From NCBI GenBank assembly GCA_030512335.1, contig JAULSU010000005.1:496001-560000 (forward strand): a stretch of DNA of 64,000 nucleotides, in the 5' to 3' direction. Positions 1 to 11,174 of the stretch are shown here, one piece after another (position 1 is the stretch's first letter; each line of letters begins with the position of its first letter). Below the pieces are notes generated by a model that searched no databases, was not told the DNA's origin, and was given only the letters and a program-made list of their open reading frames with translations. Both the position numbers and the translations under genes were made by a program. This stretch comes from Immersiella caudata (taxonomy: Eukaryota; Ascomycota; Sordariomycetes; Sordariales; Lasiosphaeriaceae).

Positions 1-1
1 C

Positions 2-3000
2 TCCATCGTCTCCCTCTTCGACCGCACCTATCAGCACTTTGTAGCCGAAGCCATCCGCTGTCCGCCACTCTGCGACACCGCCTTCGGCGGGCAAGTCGTC
101 TACTGCGGCACCGCCATACCAAGAGTCAACTCGATCTGCGAACATGTTCTCACCGGCCCAGCCGAACTAGCCTCCATTCCGGGCACCACCGATGGCGCCG
201 CGCCGCTCAACCTCCCCGTGTCTGTCATCCGGGACCTCGATAAAGACCCTCGCTTCTGCCACATCCGCGATAAGAACCGGCGATTCTACGCCGGAGTCCC
301 AATTCGCAGCCCCACTGGTGTTAACATCGGAGTCTACTGCATCGTGGACAACAAACCCCGCCCGGACGGCCTAACCAAGGACCAGGTTCAATTCGTCAGA
401 GATATATCGAAGACGGTGATGGATTATCTCGAGGCGAAGAGATCGAGCGAGTGGTACCGACGCGGTGAGAGGATGGTCAGAGGTTTGGGGAGTTTTGTGG
501 AGGGCCAGGCGACTTTGAGCAACTGGTCGGACAATCCGAATAAGAGCTTCTTTAGGGATCTTCCTGGGGTGCAGGAAGGCGCTTTGAACAAGAGGCTGCA
601 AGAAGCACCACTGGAGGGGGTCCCGCCAGGGCTGGTCGGCGGGGCGGCTTCACCGGCAATAGGGGGTGGTAATGGGAGTATGTGGGCTGGAGAGGGGAGA
701 GGGGCGCTGCCGAAGGAGAAAACGTCTCCGGAGAAGGGAGCGAGCAGGTTGACGTCTGCTGCCCAGTTGCAGGCGGATGTGGAGCGGGTATTTTCGAAAG
801 CGTCGAATGTGATCAGGGAGGCGGTTGAGGTAGAGGGTGTGGTGTTCTTGGATGCGAGCGTCAGGGCATTTGGGGCAATGATTGGGAAGGAGGTGTCGGA
901 GCCCCCGATCCTGACGAGGGTTCCGTCCAGCCAGTCGAGCAGCGATGAGAGTAGCCCGACGGGAGCCATCGGTAGTGGCCTTGGGGATCACAACACGTGT
1001 AAGGTTCTGGGGTTCTCGACGACCTCGAACTCATCCATCAACGGCGACTCGCTACCGCCTCATCACGCCGCGATACCGGAGAAGCTTCTGCGAAGGCTGC
1101 TTCAGCGGTATCATCATGGCCACATCTTCAACTTTGAGACGGACGGTTCGATCCTGGACTTCCCTAGCCCGGATATGGAGGATGTGTCGCCGCTATCACC
1201 GTGGCCAAGGAACACTTACTTCGCTGGTGCCGAGGATCTGCCCAAGCCGAAGGAGGTGCCGCAAAAGGTGCGGAAGCGGAGAGACATTGCATCAACGCTA
1301 CAGAAGATGTTCCCTGGTGCCAAGAGCGTGGCGTTCATTCCGCTGTTCGACGGGCAGAAGAACAGATGGTTTGCCGGAGGGTTCGTCTGGACCAAGACGC
1401 CAACGCGGATCTTCACGGTTGAGAACGAGCTCAGCTATCTCCGCGTGTTTGGCCTGACCGCCATGGCGGAGATAGCACGACTGAACACCAAGTCTGCAGA
1501 CAAGACGAAGACGGACATCCTGGGTTCCATCAGCCACGAGTTGAGGTCACCGCTGCATGGTGTTGTAGGTGCCGTGGACCTCCTGCGCAGCACGCCGCTG
1601 GACAGAGCGCAGGAGAACATCCTCCGGACGATCGAGACATCGGGGAGGACGCTACTGGATACCATCGACCACGTAAGCGCCGCGCCCCTATGAGAGGTTA
1701 AGTACTAAAATTTCGTCTAGTTGCTGGACTATAGCAGGATCAGCAACCAAATCCGCGCCAAGCCGGAACAAAGGGGCTCGGCGTTTTCCCGCGGCCAAAC
1801 CAGGAACATCTCACCTACACAGCACGTACCGAACTGCCCTGACTTCAACGTCCACCTGGACCGTCTTGCGGAAGAGGTCGTCGAGAGTGTCCTTGCGGGC
1901 TGGAGCTACCGCAACCGGTCCGATGTCCACTTCGCAGCTTGGAGCACGTTCATTCATGGCTCCCCGAGCCCAGGGATTTTTGACGCAACCAAGAGGAGGC
2001 AACGTCAAGGGCATCTCTCGAGATCCACGAAGCCTGTGCAAGTCTTGCTGGATATCGAGCCGGGGGACTGGTCATTTCGCACTCACCCTGGAGCGTTTCG
2101 CAGGACCGTCATGAATCTTCTTGGAAACTCGCTCAAATTCACAAAAACCGGGTTCATCAGGTTGAAGCTGTCTCAACAGAGCGATGCCGACTGTGAGCGT
2201 GATGGAGCAACTCGGACGGCGGTGCTCTCGGTGTCGGACTCGGGCAAGGGTATCGGCCAAGACTACTTGAAGCATCAGCTCTTCACCCCCTTCTCTCAAG
2301 AAGACCCATTCGCGCCAGGGACCGGGCTGGGCTTGAGTCTAGTTCGGCAGATGGCCATCACGCTAGGTGGGAATATCAATGTAGCGAGCCGAGCGGGTCA
2401 CGGCACGACGGTCACCGTTTCGGTACCCCTTCCACGACCTCAAGGGGCGGATGAAGAGGAGCCCATTTTCGAGCAAAACATCAAAGAACTGGCAGGTAGT
2501 ATGGTCTTGCTTCAAGGTTTGGACAATGCTGTTCCTGTAAGGGAAGGGTTTCGTCACGCAGACAGGAAGCAGAAGTCACAGCTGCGGTTGGTTGAAGAGA
2601 TGTGCCGCCATTGGCTGCACATGGAGGTCGTCACCGAGGCAAATTGGACGCCATCGCAGAAATTGGACTTTATCATCTGCAGTCATGGACACACAGCCGA
2701 CAATAAAGTCATCAAACTCACGGAACTGGCGGATTGTCCGCATGTTTTCATTCGGCAGGATCCCAGTGTGCTGAACCATCGTTGTGCCGCGGGGGACAAG
2801 GCTTGTTATTTGATGCCTCCGTAGGTATTCGCATTCAAGATCATTGAAAAGGAGAGTGCTAATGTTTCAATAGGGTCGGCCCAAGGAAGCTGGCAGATGC
2901 ACTGGTCGCCAGCCGGCTTCGATTTCAGGAGGCCGTTCACCCTACGGTTCTCTCGAAAACAGATGACGAGCCATGTCAGACGGAGCTGTTGCTTTCGCCG

Positions 3001-3653
3001 CCATTAATAGCCCCGGATGCTGAGCTGTTCGGCCCAATGGTTCTGGGCCGCCCAGAGGCTCCACTCTCGTCGACAACTCGTAGGCCAAGTATTACACCCC
3101 TTGCGCCGGTGCTGGAAAACAAGGGGGTTGCGGTCGCTCCGGAGACAGGGCCCGCGATTTTGATTGTGGATGACAATCCGATTAATCTCAAGGTAAGTCA
3201 ACAAGAGAGCCATCAGAAGAGACGCTGACATTGACAGATTCTCACGGCATACATGGCGAAGCTGCACCATCCACATTCAACCGCTTTGAATGGACTGGAG
3301 GCGGTGGAGATGTACACTAAGGCTCCGGCGAATTACAGATGTATCTTGACTGGTAAGCCTGCGATGTTCCCGCGGAGTTGTTATCCATGCCGACTCATTT
3401 CATAGACATTTCCATGCCCGTGATGGACGGGTTAGAATCCACACGCAGGATCAGAGAGTTTGAAAGAGACAACAAGCTTGATCCAGTCACAGTCATCACC
3501 CTCACGGGTCTTTCCGGTCAGGATATCCAACAAGATGCATTTGTAAGCGGAGTGGACTTGTTCTTGACGAGGCCGTTGGGCTTGAAAGGGTTGACGCAGG
3601 CGTTGGAAGCGACGGGGGTGATGCAGATGGCGGGAGGTGAAGGGGCGGTATGA
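2..3653 (+). CDS. Hybrid sensor histidine kinase, 5'-partial
   Basis: Two-component phosphorelay kinase, expected to pass phosphate to a Ypd1-like HPt protein and on to Ssk1/Skn7-type regulators. The 5' end lies outside the window; 1,150 residues are visible. Exons by splice sites and frame: 2-1672, 1721-2820, 2874-3192, 3238-3352, 3406-3653. Order of domains: a GAF-type sensor (about residues 1-140), a low-complexity linker, HisKA with H-box SHELRSPLHG (phospho-His codon 1535-1537), HATPase_c with N-box NLLGNSLKF, G1 DSGKGIG and G2 GTGLGLSLVR, then a C-terminal receiver with IVDDNPIN and TDISMPVMDG. The phosphoacceptor Asp codon is split by the last intron. The receiver's usual Lys before Pro is Arg (FLTRPLG). 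No membrane segment is seen in the visible part, so it is probably cytosolic. The fungal HHK class cannot be assigned without the N-terminus. Confidence 0.93.
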
Positions 3654-4175
3654 CATTGGACAACTAACGGAAAATGAGAGGCCTGTAGGAAGAGAAAGTG
3701 TGTAATTAGCTATCTTCTATAGTGTGCTTTGGGATGGTTGAGCTGGAGCAGATTTTTGATATCCTTGATATTTACTCCAATTCTCTGTTGAATACGGAGT
3801 TCTACAATCAAAGACTGGTTTTATTGCTAGCCCGGTATTCCGGGCACTCACGCCATTCTCACCTCCAACACACGGTATGAGATCCCCCTGAGGAGGTATA
3901 GCAGAGGATTTAATACCCTGGCTATCGAAAAGAAAGCACTAGTAGATGCTTTTCACGGTCGGTCTGATCTCTACCAAGTGCTCGGGCTAATAACAAAATC
4001 AGTGTTAAAATGTGCTGACACCATCATTTCTTTCTGTTCACGGCGTTGAGTTGCAACAGTGTTCCAAGATAGCCCAAGTCATTGGGAACACCAGCATTGT
4101 CTCACCTCCTTTTGTGCAACTGTTTCCATCTTGTGGCACAAATATCATAACTGTTCGACTGAACTACGTCGGCCG

Positions 4176-4215
<40 letters not shown>

Positions 4216-4226
4216 CGGCAGCAAAC
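3654..4226. other. Intergenic, no gene seen
   Basis: Holds the 3' flank of the histidine kinase and the 5' flank of the ankyrin gene, including a long CT tract just before the ankyrin start codon. No convincing open frame. Confidence 0.6.
4178..4211. repeat. (CT)17 microsatellite
   Basis: An uninterrupted CT dinucleotide run of 34 bp ends 15 bp before the ATG of the ankyrin gene, so it would lie in its 5' leader. Pyrimidine-rich tracts are common in fungal promoters and leaders. Confidence 0.95.
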
Positions 4227-6363
4227 ATGGAAGCAGCGCTCGGCATCGTTGGCGGGGTTTCCGCCTCCATCGAGCTCGCAAAACTGATAGCAAAAGTTAC
4301 ATCCAACATCGCGACCCTCAAGCAGCAGTGGTCTGATGGTCGACAATCGCTTCAACTCTTGACCGCCAAACTCCACACGATTCGAGCGGGGCGCGCTCAG
4401 ATCAAGCACTGGTCCGACTTCGCCACATCGACAAGCGCCCACGGAGAGGGCATCCGCCACAATGTGCGCGTCGCCATGGGGGGCTGCCGGGTCATAATCG
4501 AGGCTTTGGATCGGGAATCGTCGGTCTGCTCGGCGATTCTACGATCGCGCGATTGCGGCAGCTTTTCTCCAACTCGGCTATCCCGGATCACGAACAGAGA
4601 CTCGACTCCCAAATTACAGCATTGCAGCTGCTGATAAATGCGGCATCCTGGTGAGTGTAGTGGAATCAACCACCACGACGAGGAGAACGCGTAGACGACC
4701 GAGGGGGCAACGCTGTCATGAACACCGCCTCGGTCGCTGGGCTCAACACAATTCCCGAGGAGTTCAACTTTCGAGGTTCCTCAAGCCGGAGCATGACATG
4801 GAGGCAACCGCCATCACTGCCTACATCACATTCAACCGACAGCAGCTCGGCTTTCTTCTTCCTCCCTTCCCGAGCCAGAACCCAGACTCCGACTCTCACT
4901 GTTTCCCCCGCGCCTTCATCCAAGCCCCGACTCACAATTTGCCAGCGTCTTTGTAGGCTCGGATTACGCAAAGAAGAGACGGCGGTTGCAGTGCCAGCCC
5001 CGCCGTCATTCCCGACGTATTTCACTGAACCTTTGCCGAGAACCGACTTCCACCGGTACACCGGGACTTACCGACAGTCACCGAGTATCGCCACCGTAGC
5101 CTAGATGGGCAATTTGGTCGAAATGGTATCACTGATTAGGCGGGGAGTTGACATTGATCAGCAACACCCAGAGAACGAGAGGACACCGCTAGCCATTGCC
5201 AGCTATTATAGCCATGACGCCGTCATAAAGGTTCTACTCCTCGAGGGCGCAAATGTCAACATTAAAGATCAGTGGGGCCTCACTCCACTACACCTGGCTG
5301 CCGCCAACGGCCACTGCGACATCATTGAGGTACTTTTTGGCAGAGACGCTGACACTGTCTATCGAGGAGCCTCCACCGGTAACGACAATCAGTGGACGTC
5401 ATTGCATCATGCAAGTTATCATGGTAATACCGGCATTGCGAGACTCCTCTTTCATGCAGGGTCAGACAAAGAGGCCAGAGATCCAACATGCAAACACCAC
5501 TGCATTTGTCAATCAAGTACGGCCATCTACCTTTCGCCGAGTTGCTCATCAAGGCTGGGGCATCTGTTGAGGCGGCAGCGCACATGGGCAACAGGCCGCT
5601 TCACTATAGGTGCCAACACGCAACGCATAGCGAGGTGTCGATGCTCCTAGACGTCTCAGCAGATATCAACGCAACTGACACAGACGGTGAAACGCCTCTG
5701 CATGCCGCCGTTCGTGCGGGTGCTACTGAGATTGTGACGGTACTGGCAGCCCGCGGTGCACAAGTCGAACCCATCAACAGCAAAGGAACAAGGCCACTGG
5801 CAGGGAGCGATGGTTCGAGGCGCCACGGACACTCTGATGTGTCTTGCGGCAGGGGGCGGTCACGTTCCCCATCATCTGAGTCCTCCACCAAAATGGTGCC
5901 TCTGTACGAGAGAAAGATGCTCAGGGTTGGAAACCTCTGGAAAGAGCAAACTTTGAAGGTCACGTCGCGGCCGTTGACTATCTTCTCAGAAATGGTGCCC
6001 ACGCCATGAGCATTGGACCGCTCAAAACTGACTCTTTCTCGCCGACGGTCACAAGTAGACAGCGCCAGCGCATACGCGACCTGCTTCGAGCAGCAAGGCA
6101 AAAAGAAGTAGCCAAATTCCAGCGTTCGACCCCCTTCGCCAACGCCACCACATCCTCCGACAGCAGTGGTGACGATACCTTCACTGAGCCACCGCAAAAC
6201 TATCAAAGACTGGACAGCACGCCCCATCAGCCAACCATACAAGACCTGGACAACACGCCCAATCCACCAACAAGACAAACCCCCTTGTTCTCTGAGTTAC
6301 AAGGCACAGCAGTGGACAGTGGTCCAAAGCCGAAGTTGTCCGACTTGGACAGAACCAACTAGG
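4227..6363 (+). pseudogene. Ankyrin-repeat gene with fungal N-terminal domain, broken
   Basis: The ATG at 4227 opens a helical N-terminal domain (MEAALGIVGGVSASIELAKL) of the kind found at the start of many fungal NLR-like and ankyrin proteins. Ankyrin repeats follow from about 5105 to 5780 (for example WGLTPLHLAAANGH, DGETPLHAAVRAGATEI), then a Ser/Thr/Pro-rich tail ending at 6363. The frame is not continuous. It shifts near 4510, where homology-like sequence GIVGLLGDST resumes in another frame. A TAG at 5102-5104 stands in frame with the ankyrin part. It shifts again near 5485 and at least once between 5790 and 6010. A possible donor at 4651 suggests an intron in the first half, but no splicing pattern I could find repairs all breaks. 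Likely a pseudogene of a recognition-type family; assembly indels are the alternative. Confidence 0.75.
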
Positions 6364-7162
6364 GCCTGGAGGCTTACTTTGCGCTCTCCCATCGCCTCCG
6401 AGATGAGCCGAACGCGGGAATTGCACAAGGGCCCCATAACGCGCATCCATGCTTTCCCTCATCATGCCCTAGGCGGAGGATGAACAACTGCGAGAGGAGA
6501 ATTGTGGAAATTCGGCAGTAGCTTGGGGACCACCATGAGCCAGACATGCATTTCTTCTTGGGTAACAGTAGAGGGACAATGTTGACCCTCATTCTCAATC
6601 TGGCGATGCAATTTGGCCTGCTCTCCTTGACATGTTATTCATAAATTGCTGACTCTTGCGCCAGGAGAGACTGTGGAGTTCAACTAGCAGAGCTCTACAT
6701 TTGGCCATGCTGCAAGGCGATTGATACGAGTCAATGAACTTTAGCAGGTCTGACGACACATGCATTTTGATAACTTCGAAGGTTTTTTTCTTTTTTCCTT
6801 TTTCAGCAACCCATGCCTTGGCCAAAGGAAAGAAAGGCTATGGTTAATCCTGAAAAACCTTAATTGCATTCCAAGGCGCTTCTCTTGCATTGTCCGAGGT
6901 GTTGGGGGCGGCATCAATAGCTTTGTCTGGGAGATCGAAGGCGCTTGTTGAGCCTCGGGGTGCCCTCCTCGGAACTCTGATGGGGCGGGATATGGGGCAA
7001 GGCTCACAAAAGCTTCTTCAAGATACCCCGTTAGAGTTGTTGAGGCGTCTTGACTTAAACCTTGACATGTAGACGGAAGCTTGAGCTTGTTTCAAAAACT
7101 TGTCTTCAAACTAGACACATATTCATAGGCAGCTCGCAACTCCAATCACAGTTCCTCACTTT
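6364..7162. other. Intergenic, no gene seen
   Basis: Only short, composition-driven open frames on both strands. I see no motif, splice pattern or RNA gene. Confidence 0.55.
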
Positions 7163-7256
7163 CCATCATCCATCATCCATCATCCATCATCCATCATCCA
7201 TCATCCATCATCCATCATCCATCATCCATCATCCATCATCCATCATCCATCATCCA
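7163..7256. repeat. Heptanucleotide minisatellite (CCATCAT)n
   Basis: About 13 tandem perfect copies of the 7-bp unit CCATCAT occupy 7163-7256, ending 44 bp before the ATG of the small open frame at 7300. A 7-bp unit is out of phase with codons, so it is unlikely to be coding. Confidence 0.96.
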
Positions 7257-7299
7257 CCAAACTTGAACCCCTGAAATCAAGAACACATCCACCGCCAAA

Positions 7300-7578
7300 A
7301 TGTCTCCGGCTCAAGAGTGGATCGACATCGAATTCGAAGCCGCATTACCACAACCTCGCGCTTCAACCGACAGCACCAGCCTCCACTCCTTCTCGTCATC
7401 CACCACATTAGTCGGAGATGCAGAGGAGGATGACACAATACCTTTTCTCCCCGTCCCACCAAGCGTCCTGGAACTCACACGAAGACACCAATACAAGGCG
7501 ATGGAGTCAACTGGAAGAGTTTCTCTTCCTTTGTACGTATTTTGGAGGGTTGTGGATTATCTTGTATGCGGTTGTTAA
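7300..7578 (+). CDS. Small hypothetical protein, unrecognised
   Basis: A 92-residue open frame starts MSPAQEWIDIEFEAALPQPR and is rich in Ser/Thr and acidic residues in its first 60 residues. It is preceded by a clean leader with the heptanucleotide repeat and an ATG in good context (CAAAATGTC). In another frame 7418-7609 encodes a hydrophobic stretch (FLFLCTYFGGLWIILYAVV) that looks like a membrane segment, so the true gene may be longer, with a frame break or an unrecognised intron near 7500. No family is recognised. Confidence 0.35.
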   Translation: MSPAQEWIDIEFEAALPQPRASTDSTSLHSFSSSTTLVGDAEEDDTIPFLPVPPSVLELTRRHQYKAMESTGRVSLPLYVFWRVVDYLVCGC

Positions 7579-8050
7579 GGGATTGGATATAAGGGGGTTT
7601 GAGTTCTGAGGGGTTTGGGACTAGGTTGAGAGTCACCTCGAGCTTGAAATCTGAGGGGGGTGGGTGACTGGTCAGTACCCTGGTTTAGCCGCTACTATCA
7701 CGGTGAGGAGGGAGGGGGGGAGGGGGGTTGGTCACTGCAATGTTGGCATCGCGCGAGGGGTTGAGGTTGATGCTGGGAGTCCGTGGTGATTGGTTTGGAC
7801 GCTCGGGTTACACTTACACAGCGGCACGGATTCACACCTTCAACGCCCTGGTTCAACATCACCAAACAGAACCTACCTAACTATCGCCTGAAACCATGCG
7901 AAGGAATGGATAGTACGCAGGAAAATATGAAATATGTGTACAAAGCATACCCAATACTGCAGAACCTTGTAACCCAAAACCTGACATTGGCCGCGTTTAA
8001 AGAGCAGGCCTAGCCCGGACTTCGTCGGTGCGTCTCTCAAAGATACCCTC
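7579..8050. other. Intergenic, no gene seen
   Basis: G-rich low-complexity stretch around 7655-7735 and otherwise nothing that reads as a gene. Confidence 0.5.
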
Positions 8051-8634
8051 TCAGAGCGACCGGAGTCTCGAAGCTACTCGTGCGTCAAGCGTCTGTGGCC
8101 TTTGCTGCTGTCCTCTTCCTGCATTCCCGCGCGATAAATTGACTTGCGTATTGAATACTGACCACAGCGTAGGCGGAGGCTGCACAGGCGCCGGTGGGTT
8201 CCCCTCCGCTTCTTCCTCCTTGTCTTCCTCCTTGTCATTTTCAATTTCCTCCGACCCTTCTCCCAAACTACCTTCCGAACTAGATCCGTCACGGAGGTAG
8301 TTCGCTGGCCTCGGTGGTGGCGGTAACTGACCCCACCCAAACGATGGGCGGTCGTCGTCCGAACGGTCAGCGGCATCTTGGGAAACCCGTCCTGCTGCAT
8401 GCTGCGCAGAACCCGGTTGCGAACCGCCTGCCGAACGTCCTCTCGATCTGTCTCCCCTCAGATTCCCTCCGGACCTTTCTCCGCAACTCCGCCCATATCC
8501 ACGTGCATATCTCCTCCAACATCTCCCGTCAAAGCACCACCTGAACTTGTATCCAAATTTCCCGTATCTACCTCCATAGCGCCTCCCAAATTTCCAGCCG
8601 CGCTGCCTCCCTGGCCTTCTGCTGGGGCTTTCCC

Positions 8635-9075
8635 CCTATCTCCCCGGAACCGTCTCGCCTAGCGGTACTGCGTGGTTGCAAAACCGCTCCAGTGCCAGCC
8701 CAGTGACTGTCCAGACTGGAGGAGGCCCTCTTGGTCGTGTTCTCGAATCGTCTCCACTACCTCGAGCTTTCCCTGGGCTTCTATTACCTCGAGCTCCTGC
8801 ATCCCCGCCAGCGCTGTCGTTTCCACCGGTGTTAAGTGGTTGTATGACCGACCCAGTACCAGCCCTGTGGGGGTTAAGTACCAGCGGCCCTCTTGGGCGT
8901 CTTCCAGGGGCTGCCTCCACTGGCACCACCTCCTGGGCTTCTATCACCTGGAGCTCCCCCATGTCCTCGGGAACCGTCTTTCCTGTCGGTGTAACGCGGC
9001 TGCTGAACCGCTCCAGTACCACCCCAGCGTGGATCAGCCACTGGCGGCCTTCTTGGGGGTCCTCCCGAGCCGCGT
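8635..9075. repeat. Imperfect tandem repeat, unit about 160 bp
   Basis: The anchor GGCCCTCTTGG recurs at 8724 and 8886 and, with one change, at 9046 (spacings 162 and 160 bp). A second anchor (GGAACCGTCT followed by CCTGTCGG or CCTAGCGG) recurs upstream of each copy. Roughly two and a half to three diverged copies are present. Confidence 0.85.
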
Positions 9076-9107
9076 CCTCCTCCTCCTCCTCCTCCTCCTC
9101 CTCCTCT
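9075..9107. repeat. (TCC)11 trinucleotide repeat
   Basis: Uninterrupted TCC run directly after the 160-bp repeat array. On the minus strand it reads as poly-Glu or poly-Gly depending on frame. Confidence 0.95.
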
Positions 9108-9272
9108 ACCACCAGCACCCCCTAAACTTCCACCTCCTCCGCCTGAGCCCCCACCACTGCCACCCGCTGGGCTTCCCCCACCACCGCCTCCACCTACCCC
9201 GGACCACCTCCTTTCCTAGGGAGGGTTTGTCGATTCGGTCGCGGCGACAAGGCAGTCATGTTCCCATCCCAT

Positions 9273-11174
9273 CTACCCCACGCACTCAGCGGCGGTCTCT
9301 GTGGGCATCGGCCCCTCGAAAAGGTCCTTTGAGTGATTCAAGATCTCTTGCTCCTCGGGATTCAGCGGATCACGATCCATCCGATGCCTGCGTTTTCGGA
9401 TCATGTTGTCAATGGTTTCCATGGAAGGACGCTTCTTCGGGTAATGGCACATGCAACGTGCCACGAGATGGCGCAAGCCCTTGTCGACGCGGTCTAGTCT
9501 CTCGTCGAGAAGGAAACCACCGTAGCAGATCTCCTCCGCTGTCTGGAGCTCGGCCATGGAGAAGTTGAGAACCTCTATCTTGACCTGTTCAGGCGGAGCT
9601 ACAAGACCACCGAGAGTGATGGCTTGACACATAGCCTGTGCGATTTGATACACGTTGGTCCACCAATCGCAGTTGCCGCCGACGCCGAAGTCCTGCCCGG
9701 GGACTTCCGAGGGGATGGTCTTGGTGTAGTCCCATTGGTGCGAGAATTGCTCGGGTGTGAAGAGATCGTGCTTATCGGTGGGTGTGCGCATTTGCCAGCG
9801 TTTGTATCTGGGTGAGTGAGAAGCTGTGTACCATGGGATAAGTGACTTGGACTTACAGAGACCTGTCGGGATTTTCTGATTCATCGTCGAACCATATAGC
9901 GCAACCTAGGTCGCCAACCTGAAGGCGGTCAGCCCGTGCTCTTCTCCGGTGTTTGAAAGTCCGAGGCGCTTACCTTGACGATGGGAATCAACCTATGCTC
10001 ATATTCATCGAAATCGCCAACCATAACTATTCTTTTGTCGGCCTTGACCTGATTTTTAGATCAAATCACTCACGATTCAAACAATCAATGTCAAGATTTA
10101 GCACGATAGGCTTAGCAGCCGTCAGATCGTGTTGCGGCCGTCCTTCAACCTCCTCCCTGTACAGGGGAACCTGCTGAACAAACTCCTCGTCCGGCAGATT
10201 GTCGAACAGCGGGAACCGAGCTCTGGCAGGGTACGACATGCCAACGACAGCCCCGAACACTGCAAATCTGTTAGCGAAAGCCCAATATTCAACCAGGAGA
10301 CTCACAGCATTCGAATATCTCCCACAGCACCTCATTCGGAAGAGGTTTTCCCGTAACGGCAGCCTTGCAGAGCCATGTATCGAGTTTACCATGGCGCAAA
10401 TGCTCAATGAACAGAACAGCGTCCTTTGACTTCTGCTGCTCATCAAGCCGTTCCCTCTTCACCCCTCTCTCCTTTTCAATCTTGGCTCTCAAGAGCGCTG
10501 CTTCATCACTGATTAGCCGGCCCCCAGTCGTCTTTGTGCCATCCGCCAACTTTGTCAAAAAAAAACTTGCTGCACGATATGCTTCGCCCCAACCGTTTTC
10601 TATCCACCTCCCCCGTCAGCATCTCTCCAACTTCACCAAACACAAACTATCATTCAAAACTCACCTGATGACAATCAACCTCCCTCCACAACCGCTGTCC
10701 ATTCCCCACATCCAACTTACAAACCACCTTCGGCTTCACCCCCTCATCCCCCTCCGTCCCCTTCACCGGATCCACCTCAAACAAACAAACCACACCCATT
10801 CCACCCCACCCCAACATCTCCAGAAGCTTAAACCCCGCCGGCTCCATAATCTTCCTCTGCTGCTCCATCTTCTCCTCCGCATCCTGCTTCCTATCCTAAG
10901 GCCCACCCCCCTCAGGCATCTTGAAGAAGTTAACAGGCAGCTCCGCGTCGAGCAGCATCACGGGCTTTTTTGCACCAGCGAATCTCGGCGCGGGAAGTTT
11001 CTTGGGGAAGCGCATTCGTTGAACGTGGCGTACGCGTTCGGACCACTCCCATTCCTCTTCGTTGCGCCAGTGTTCAAAGAAGTCGGTCTGGCGCTTTTGG
11101 AGGTGGAGGAGGATCTCCGGGGGAATGGGGCCCTCTGGCATGGGGCGGTCCATGGGGTCTGTTCTGTCTGCCAT
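9273..11174 (-). pseudogene. Fungal protein-kinase-like gene, probably broken
   Basis: Minus-strand exons by splice sites: 11174-10665, 10599-10306, 10259-10074, 10026-9974, 9918-9857, 9807-9273. A charged N-terminal region (MADRTDPMDRPMPEG) leads into a kinase fold: Gly-rich loop EMLGWGGMGVVCLFEVD, VCKLDVG for the ATP-binding Lys, catalytic loop LNLDIDCLN, DFG equivalent VGDLG, and a C-lobe with GGNCDWWTNVYQIAQAM and CMCHYPKKRPS. Two defects are visible. A TAG at 10896-10898 interrupts exon 1 with the frame resuming unchanged, and exon 2 is one base out of frame, with a run of nine T (10557-10565) as the likely site. Introns downstream of the break keep phase exactly. The catalytic loop lacks the His-Arg of HRD and the Lys two residues after Asp, but keeps Asp and Asn. 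It belongs to a large fungus-specific kinase-like family of unknown role. Confidence 0.7.

Larger units (their letters stand above)
8051..9118 (-). pseudogene. Possible decayed repeat-protein gene
   Basis: The minus strand has several frames that look protein-like but do not connect: an acid-rich C-terminal piece (EEIENDKEEDKEEEAEGNPP, ending at 8051), a Gly/Asp/Met-rich middle around 8480-8620, and a repeated segment of about 54 residues at 8630-9110 (copies contain DPQEGRQWLIHAGVVLERF and DAQEGRWYLTPTGLVLGR in different frames). The change of frame between repeat copies follows from unit lengths of 162 and 160 bp. I infer a former gene lying 3' of, and in the same direction as, the kinase-like gene. 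It could also be non-coding repeat DNA. Confidence 0.3.

Noticed and set aside
5102..5104. Programmed stop-codon readthrough at the TAG codons
   Set aside because: The same genes also have frame changes that readthrough cannot repair; decay is simpler.
7163..7256. CRISPR-like array
   Set aside because: Contiguous 7-bp units without spacers in a eukaryotic genome; it is a simple minisatellite.
8672..9568. A 298-codon plus-strand open frame with a run of Leu
   Set aside because: It runs through the TCC repeat and the antisense of the kinase-like last exon, has odd Pro/Ser/Leu/His composition and no motif; the minus strand explains the sequence better.
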